From contig JBBWZQ010000287.1 of the NCBI GenBank assembly GCA_039649115.1, positions 1 through 19,064 of the forward strand: a DNA stretch of 19,064 nucleotides. Reading direction: 5' to 3'. Below the pieces are notes generated by a model. The model was not told where the DNA came from and made no database searches. It saw nothing but the letters and a program-made list of their open reading frames with translations. Positions 14,993-19,064 of this stretch are shown one piece after another; positions within the stretch are counted from its first letter, which is position 1; every line of letters begins with the position of its first letter. Position numbers and translations under genes: made by a program. The DNA comes from DATEJJ01 sp039649115 (GTDB lineage: Bacteria > Actinomycetota > Actinomycetes > Mycobacteriales > Micromonosporaceae).

Positions 14993-15118
14993 GGTTGCAT
15001 GTGGACTGTTCCGGACAATGGGCACCCCCGCGATGCACACCGGCTAGTGGGCCGTGACCTACCGTAGTGCCTGAGGCGGACAGGTTTCGCGGATACTCAA
15101 AGACCTCGATCGGGCGGC
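14993..15118. promoter_or_regulatory. Upstream region of the glucan operon
   Basis: This roughly 126-bp spacer lies between the GT5 start and the small CPxxWC gene's stop; both are on the minus strand. It should hold the operon promoter, but I see no clear -10/-35 pair. A short dyad CTAC-C-GTAG lies at 15059-15067. Confidence 0.3.
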
Positions 15119-15505
15119 TCAGCCGGTGGCCGGGCCCCTGGTGAGCCGCTTGTACGCCTCGCGTACCCGCTCGAAGTTGCCGCGCAGCACGTCGCGGATG
15201 GTCACGTCGATGCCGAGCGCCAGGGCGCGGGCCATGTCCTTGGCGACGTCCTGGTCGGCGGGCAGCCGGGCCACCGCGCGCATCTCGACGTAGTCGATCT
15301 CGTCCGACCGGCGGATGCGGGTGATCACGAGGTTCCCGTACGGCGTCCGCCAGGTCTGCGGATCGGACCGGTGCTCCCCGAACGGCGCCGTGCAGCGGTG
15401 GCCACCGGCGCACCACTCGACCGGACAGGTCTTGACCTGGCGCTTGCCCCGCGGGCGTGGCGTACCCATCCCCCGAGTCTGCGCTCCGGCCCGCGACCGG
15501 GCCAC
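15119..15505 (-). CDS. Hypothetical protein with CPxxWC...H cysteine motif
   Basis: This encodes 128 aa from a GTG at 15505 with GAAGGA 9 nt upstream; an ATG at 15469 is the alternative. The N-terminus is basic. The motif CPVEWCAGGHRC (about residues 27-38) has three Cys and one His, like a small metal-binding knuckle. The middle (TWRTPYGNLVITRIRRSDEIDYVEMRAVARL) looks like two or three beta-strands, followed by helices ending DVTIRDVLRGNFERVREAYKRL. It weakly recalls small actinobacterial proteins with CPxWC-type motifs (DUF6907-like), but I cannot confirm this. No signal peptide is present. Function is unknown. Confidence 0.6.
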   Translation of the reverse strand: MARSRAGAQTRGMGTPRPRGKRQVKTCPVEWCAGGHRCTAPFGEHRSDPQTWRTPYGNLVITRIRRSDEIDYVEMRAVARLPADQDVAKDMARALALGIDVTIRDVLRGNFERVREAYKRLTRGPATG

Positions 15506-15537
15506 CCGGTGCAGTCCTTCATCTCAGATTCGAAACG

Positions 15538-15551
15538 CATTCACGCGAATG
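15538..15551. promoter_or_regulatory. Inverted repeat between the CPxxWC gene and the PI-PLC gene
   Basis: CATTC-ACGC-GAATG lies in the 83-bp divergent spacer, immediately upstream of the putative -35 of the PI-PLC-like gene. Its position suits an operator, but the arms are only 5 bp. Confidence 0.3.
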
Positions 15552-15554
15552 ATG

Positions 15555-15582
15555 TTCATATCTAGACCGAAGTCGATAGATT
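15555..15582 (+). promoter_or_regulatory. Putative leaderless promoter of the PI-PLC-like gene
   Basis: TTCATA (15555-15560), a 16-bp spacer, then TAGATT (15577-15582), each with four of six consensus bases. The -10 lies 6 bp before the ATG at 15589, so transcription should begin at or near the start codon. No Shine-Dalgarno precedes the ATG, which fits a leaderless mRNA. Confidence 0.5.
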
Positions 15583-15588
15583 CCGGCC

Positions 15589-16632
15589 ATGCCGCACCTT
15601 CGCACCCGCCCCGCGGTTCTCGCGCTGGCCGCCCTCATCGCCTCGGTGCTCTGGGCCACGCCGGTGCGCGCCGCCACCAACGACAGCCTGAAGCTGTCGC
15701 ACGCCACCACGGTGGGCGTGCACAACACCTACAGCACGAGCGACTACACCTACCTGGCACAGGCGCTGGACGCCGGCTCGTCGCTGATCGAGCTGGACGT
15801 CTGGGACGACATCCTGTTCCACCGCTGGCAGGTCAGCCACAGCAACCCGTTCGGCAACGACAACAACTGTGTACCCGCGTCGAGCCCGGCCGGGCTGTAC
15901 ACCGGCAGCCGCAACCAGAACCTGGGCTCCTGCCTGTCCGACATCCGGTGGTGGCTGGCCGCGCACCCCACCGCCGGCCCGGTGTTCGTGAAGCTGGAGC
16001 TGAAGGCGGGGTTCGACAACAACGCCGGCATGGGCCCCGACGAGCTGGACGCGTACATCAGCGCCAGCGCCGGTACGAGCGCGGTCTTCCGCCCCGCCGA
16101 CCTGCTCGGCGGCGGCTACGCGACGCCGGACGCGGCGGCTGCGGCCGACGCGTGGCCCACCCGGTCGGCGCTGGCCGGCAAGATGATCATCTACGTGATC
16201 CCGGGCACCGTGGAGCTGGGCAACCCGACCGACACGCTGCACACCGACGTGGAGTACGCGACGTACCTGCGGAACCTGTCCGCGGCGGGCAACCTGGGCC
16301 GCGCGATGATCTTCCCGGCGGTACTCGGGGCGGCGACCGGTGACCCGCGCGGCCAGTACTCCGACGCGGGCATCCGGCCGTGGTTCGTGTTCTTCGACGG
16401 GGACGCCAGCACCTTTGTCTCCACAGTGGACACATCCTGGTACGACACGAGGCACTACATTCTCGTGATGACCGACGCGCACGCGGTACCGCCGGCGATC
16501 TCCGGCACCAGCCCGCCGGTGTCCGACGCGCAGGCGCGGGTGGCGCTGCTGGCGGCCGACCACGCCAGCGTCGTGTCCGCCGACTGGTTCGGCCTGCCGG
16601 CCGTGCTCAGCGAGGTGTTGCCGCGCGGCTAG
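15589..16632 (+). CDS. Secreted PI-PLC-like phosphodiesterase (Ca2+-dependent phosphoinositide-specific PLC type)
   Basis: This encodes 347 aa from the ATG at 15589. A Sec signal peptide (residues 1 to about 28, cleavage near VRA-AT) precedes VGVHNTYSTSDYTYL (His45), LIELDVWDD (Glu68, Asp70), WQVSHSNPFGNDNNC (second His84) and PVFVKLELKAGFDNN (Glu137, Lys139). This order (His, acidic pair, second His, E-x-K strand) matches PLC-like TIM-barrel phosphodiesterases and best recalls the actinobacterial Ca2+-dependent PI-PLC family (PF16670-like). Cys94 and Cys115 could form a disulfide in the secreted enzyme. Likely substrates are phosphoinositol lipids or other phosphodiesters outside the cell. 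It converges on the ABC permease gene with zero bases between the stops (TAGCTA). Confidence 0.8.
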   Translation: MPHLRTRPAVLALAALIASVLWATPVRAATNDSLKLSHATTVGVHNTYSTSDYTYLAQALDAGSSLIELDVWDDILFHRWQVSHSNPFGNDNNCVPASSPAGLYTGSRNQNLGSCLSDIRWWLAAHPTAGPVFVKLELKAGFDNNAGMGPDELDAYISASAGTSAVFRPADLLGGGYATPDAAAAADAWPTRSALAGKMIIYVIPGTVELGNPTDTLHTDVEYATYLRNLSAAGNLGRAMIFPAVLGAATGDPRGQYSDAGIRPWFVFFDGDASTFVSTVDTSWYDTRHYILVMTDAHAVPPAISGTSPPVSDAQARVALLAADHASVVSADWFGLPAVLSEVLPRG

Positions 16633-17817
16633 CTATTCGGTGCGCAGCGCGACGACCGGGTCCAGCCGGCCGGCGCGCTGCGCGGGTACCACGCCGAAGA
16701 GGATGCCGACCCCGGCCGAGACGCCGAACGCGAGCGCGACCGCCCACCAGGTGACCGCCGCGGGCACCGGGGACAGCGCCGCCACGAGCAGCGCACCCCC
16801 GATGCCGAGGCCGATGCCGGTGAGCCCGCCGATCGCGGTCAGCAGCACGGCCTCGATCAGGAACTGGACGACGATGTCGCGCGGCCGGGCGCCGACCGCC
16901 TTGCGCAGGCCGATCTCCCGGGTACGCTCGCGCACCGAGACCAGCATGATGTTGGACACCCCCACGCCGCCGACGAGCAGCGAGATGCCCGCGATCGCGG
17001 CCAGCACGCCGGTCAGCACGCCGAGGATCTTGCCGAGCACGCCCAGGATCTGGTCCTGCGTCACCGCGCTGAACTGGGTGCCGGGGTGGCGCTTGCCGAG
17101 CGCCGCCACGATCCGGGCGCCCAGCGGGCCGAGCTCGCTCTGGTCCGTCGCCTTGACGGCCAGACCGTCCACTCTGGACGTGCCCAGCAGCCGCTGCGCC
17201 GCCGTGATCGGAATGTGCACCTCGTCGTCGCGGTCCACGCCCAGGCTCTGCCCGAGCCTGGTGAACACGCCGACCACCCGGAAGCGCACCCCGGCCACGT
17301 CCATCTGCTGGCCCACCGGGTCGCGGTCGCCGAACAGCGCCTGGGCCACCGCGTAGCCGAGCACGGCCACCCGCCGGCCGGTGTCCACATCGGACCGGGT
17401 CAGGTACGTGCCGTGCGCGAGGGTGCGGACGAACACCCGCGGCGTGCTCTCCGTGACGCCCAACACGTTGCTGAACCGGGAGATGGTGCCGGCGCGCACC
17501 TGCTCGCCGGAGGAGACCGTGGGCGCCACCCGGTCCCGCCCGCCGGCGAGCCGGGTCACCACGTCCACATCGGACAGGTTCATCGGCGACACGGTCGGCG
17601 CCTGGCCGAACGAGACCTGCCCGGGCACCACCAGCAGCAGGTTGGAGCCCAGCCCCTCCACCTCGGACTCCACCTCCTGCTTGGCGCCCGTGCCGATCGC
17701 GACCAGCACCACCACGGCCGCCACGCCGATCACCACGCCCAGCATGGTCAGGCCGCTGCGCAGCCGGTTGGCGCGCAGCGCGTCCAGCGCGACCCGCCAC
17801 GCCTCGGCCAGCCTCAC
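16633..17817 (-). CDS. MacB/FtsX-like ABC transporter permease
   Basis: This encodes 394 aa from a GTG at 17817 that overlaps the ATPase stop (GTGA). The topology is one N-terminal transmembrane helix (about 20-42, RSGLTMLGVVIGVAAVVVLVAI), a large extracytoplasmic MacB-type domain (about 45-265), then three C-terminal helices. The conserved coupling segment SVRERTREIGLRKAVGARPRDI lies between the first two of these. The end ...AQRAGRLDPVVALRTE is the family signature. MacB-type permeases move substrates such as lipoproteins, peptides or macrolides from the outer membrane face by mechanotransmission, not classical transport. Substrate is unknown. It is the last gene of the adaptor-ATPase-permease operon. 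Confidence 0.93.
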   Translation of the reverse strand: MRLAEAWRVALDALRANRLRSGLTMLGVVIGVAAVVVLVAIGTGAKQEVESEVEGLGSNLLLVVPGQVSFGQAPTVSPMNLSDVDVVTRLAGGRDRVAPTVSSGEQVRAGTISRFSNVLGVTESTPRVFVRTLAHGTYLTRSDVDTGRRVAVLGYAVAQALFGDRDPVGQQMDVAGVRFRVVGVFTRLGQSLGVDRDDEVHIPITAAQRLLGTSRVDGLAVKATDQSELGPLGARIVAALGKRHPGTQFSAVTQDQILGVLGKILGVLTGVLAAIAGISLLVGGVGVSNIMLVSVRERTREIGLRKAVGARPRDIVVQFLIEAVLLTAIGGLTGIGLGIGGALLVAALSPVPAAVTWWAVALAFGVSAGVGILFGVVPAQRAGRLDPVVALRTE

Positions 17818-18533
17818 GGGCCACCCACCTGAGCGGCGTCCGCCACGACGACGGAGTCCGCCACGACGAGGCCGTCGCGCATGCGGATCTGGCGCCGGGC
17901 CCGCGCGGCCACCTCGTGGTCGTGCGTCACCAGCACCACCGCGACGCCGGAGGACTCGTTCAGCGACTCCAGCAGGGCGAGCACGTCCGCGCCGGTGGCC
18001 GAGTCCAGGTTGCCGGTGGGCTCGTCGGCAAGCAGCAGGCTCGGCGCGGTGACCAGCGCGCGGGCGATGGCCACCCGCTGCTGCTCGCCGCCGGAGAGCT
18101 GGTTGGGCCGGTGGGACAGCCGGTGTGCCAGCCCGACCCGGTCGAGCATCTCGGTGGCCCGCTCGCGCCGGACCGCCGCGCGTACCCCCGCGTAGACGAG
18201 GGGCATGCCCACGTTGTCCACGGCCGAGGTGCGCGGCAGCAGGTGGAAGGACTGGAAGACGAAGCCGATGGTGCGGTTGCGCAGTTGCGCGAGGTCGGTC
18301 GCGCTCAACTGGGTGACGTCGCGCCCGTCGATCGACAGCTGCCCGGTGGTCGGCCGGTCCAGCCCGCCGAGCAGGTGCATCAGCGTGGACTTGCCCGATC
18401 CGGAAGGCCCGGCGATCGCCAGGTAGTCGCCGCGCGCCACGGTCAGCGTGACGCCGCGCAGCGCGGGGACCTCCAGGCCCTCCATCCGGTACACGCGGGT
18501 CACCTCGCGTGCTTCGACGGCGGGAGTACTCAC
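17814..18533 (-). CDS. MacB/LolD-type ABC transporter ATPase
   Basis: This encodes 239 aa from a GTG at 18533 that overlaps the adaptor stop (GTGA). The frame is open further upstream but there overlaps the adaptor. Walker A is GPSGSGKST (about 42-50). The Q-loop is in FVFQSFHLLPRTSAVDNV, the signature is LSGGEQQRV, Walker B is LLLADEPTGNLDS, and the H-loop is VLVTHDHEVAARA. The DEPTGNLDS block is typical of the MacB/LolD/FtsE subgroup. It energises the adjacent permease at the inner face of the membrane. Two successive 4-nt overlaps imply tightly coupled translation of all three subunits. Confidence 0.96.
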   Translation of the reverse strand: MSTPAVEAREVTRVYRMEGLEVPALRGVTLTVARGDYLAIAGPSGSGKSTLMHLLGGLDRPTTGQLSIDGRDVTQLSATDLAQLRNRTIGFVFQSFHLLPRTSAVDNVGMPLVYAGVRAAVRRERATEMLDRVGLAHRLSHRPNQLSGGEQQRVAIARALVTAPSLLLADEPTGNLDSATGADVLALLESLNESSGVAVVLVTHDHEVAARARRQIRMRDGLVVADSVVVADAAQVGGP

Positions 18534-19064
18534 GGGAGGGACTGTCCGGCGCGTACCCGGTCCGCGCCGCGTACCACCACCCGGTCGCCCGCGCCGACCC
18601 CGGACCGGATCTCCACCTGGTCCTGGCCCTGCACGCCCACGTCGACCGGTACCCGCACCGCGTGCCCGTCCCGGTCCAGCCACAGCGCGTCGTGCCCGTC
18701 CACGGTGAACACCGCGGCCGCCGGTACCGTCACCACACCGTGCGCCTGCCGCACCGACAGGTGTGCCACCGCGCTCATGCCCGGCCGGGGCGCCGGTGCC
18801 CCACGCCCGTCGGTGTACCGGCCGGAGCCCAGGGACAGCCGCACCCGGTAGGCCACGCCCCCGCGCGCCGAGGTCGTCGGCAGCACGTCCACGGTCTTCA
18901 CGGCCGAGTCGTAGGACGCGCCCGGTGCCGCGTCCAGCTCCACGCTCGCGGCCACGCCGGGCGCGACGAGGATCACGTCGGTCTCGTCCACCTCGGCGAC
19001 CAGGCCCAGCGACGAGGTGTCCACAATGGTCGCCACCGGGGTGCCGGCGCCGACCTGCGCCCCG
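18530..19064 (-). CDS. MacA/HlyD-like periplasmic adaptor subunit (N-terminus outside window)
   Basis: About 177 C-terminal residues are visible; the frame is open to the window edge. It begins within the lipoyl-type barrel (GAQVGAGTPVATIVDTSSLG) and continues with VAEVDETDVILVAPGVAASVELDAAP (beta-barrel), then VAYRVRLSLG and GMSAVAHLSV. The membrane-proximal domain follows (VPAAAVFTVDGHDALWL, GDRVVVRGADRVRAGQSLP). This is the usual MacA/HlyD order. In Gram-positive bacteria such adaptors have no outer-membrane partner; they are thought to support MacB-like permeases at the outer membrane face. The stop overlaps the ATPase start. Confidence 0.9.
   Translation of the reverse strand, partial: GAQVGAGTPVATIVDTSSLGLVAEVDETDVILVAPGVAASVELDAAPGASYDSAVKTVDVLPTTSARGGVAYRVRLSLGSGRYTDGRGAPAPRPGMSAVAHLSVRQAHGVVTVPAAAVFTVDGHDALWLDRDGHAVRVPVDVGVQGQDQVEIRSGVGAGDRVVVRGADRVRAGQSLP

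Noticed and set aside
15059..15067. CTAC-C-GTAG dyad as a second BlaI-type operator
   Set aside because: The spacing differs by four bases from the dyad at 1309-1323 and it is only 9 bp long, so chance is the simpler explanation.
1..19064. tRNA, rRNA, CRISPR, transposase or integrase
   Set aside because: None seen by eye on either strand; nearly all sequence is accounted for by protein genes.

Overview
This is a very GC-rich window with strong G/C bias at third codon positions, frequent GTG starts and many stop-start overlaps, so it is almost certainly chromosomal DNA of an actinomycete. The gene content would suit a Micromonosporaceae-like soil genus, but that is inference. I see no rRNA, tRNA, CRISPR array or transposase. 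Coding density is very high and no gene-free stretch reaches 300 bp.

Layout. (1) 1-2574 is an envelope module. A BlaI/MecI-type repressor (minus, cut by the window edge) lies downstream of a lipoprotein phosphoesterase (minus). A lipoprotein YncE-like beta-propeller is divergent from the phosphoesterase. The shared intergenic region carries a BlaI-like dyad (1309-1323). (2) 2580-3524 is an Hsp20 plus zinc-ribbon thioredoxin operon (minus), divergent from a large LuxR/MalT-type ATPase regulator (3661-6399, plus). (3) 6406-7860 is a minus-strand redox operon: peroxiredoxin, DsbA-like oxidoreductase, DUF2267 protein. It is divergent from a GT4 glycosyltransferase (7994-9085, plus) and an HdeD-like membrane protein (9122-9676, plus). 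(4) 9712-about 14992 is a minus-strand alpha-glucan operon: GlgA-like synthase, GH57 enzyme, short alpha-glucan phosphorylase. The GH57 frame is interrupted by a TGA followed by 70 further open codons that repeat its C-terminal motif. (5) 15119-15505 is a small unknown protein with a CPxxWC motif (minus), and 15589-16632 is a secreted PI-PLC-like phosphodiesterase (plus) with a probable leaderless promoter. (6) 16633-19064 is a MacAB-like export operon (minus): adaptor (5' end outside the window), ATPase, permease.

How it fits together. The middle of the window (Hsp20, thioredoxin, LAL regulator, peroxiredoxin, DsbA, DUF2267, HdeD, glycogen enzymes) looks like a stress and dormancy island joining protein protection, thiol redox control and storage-glucan turnover. 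The left edge looks like a BlaI-controlled envelope-stress unit. The two best leads are the BlaI-like operator between two predicted surface lipoproteins and the in-frame stop in the GH57 gene.
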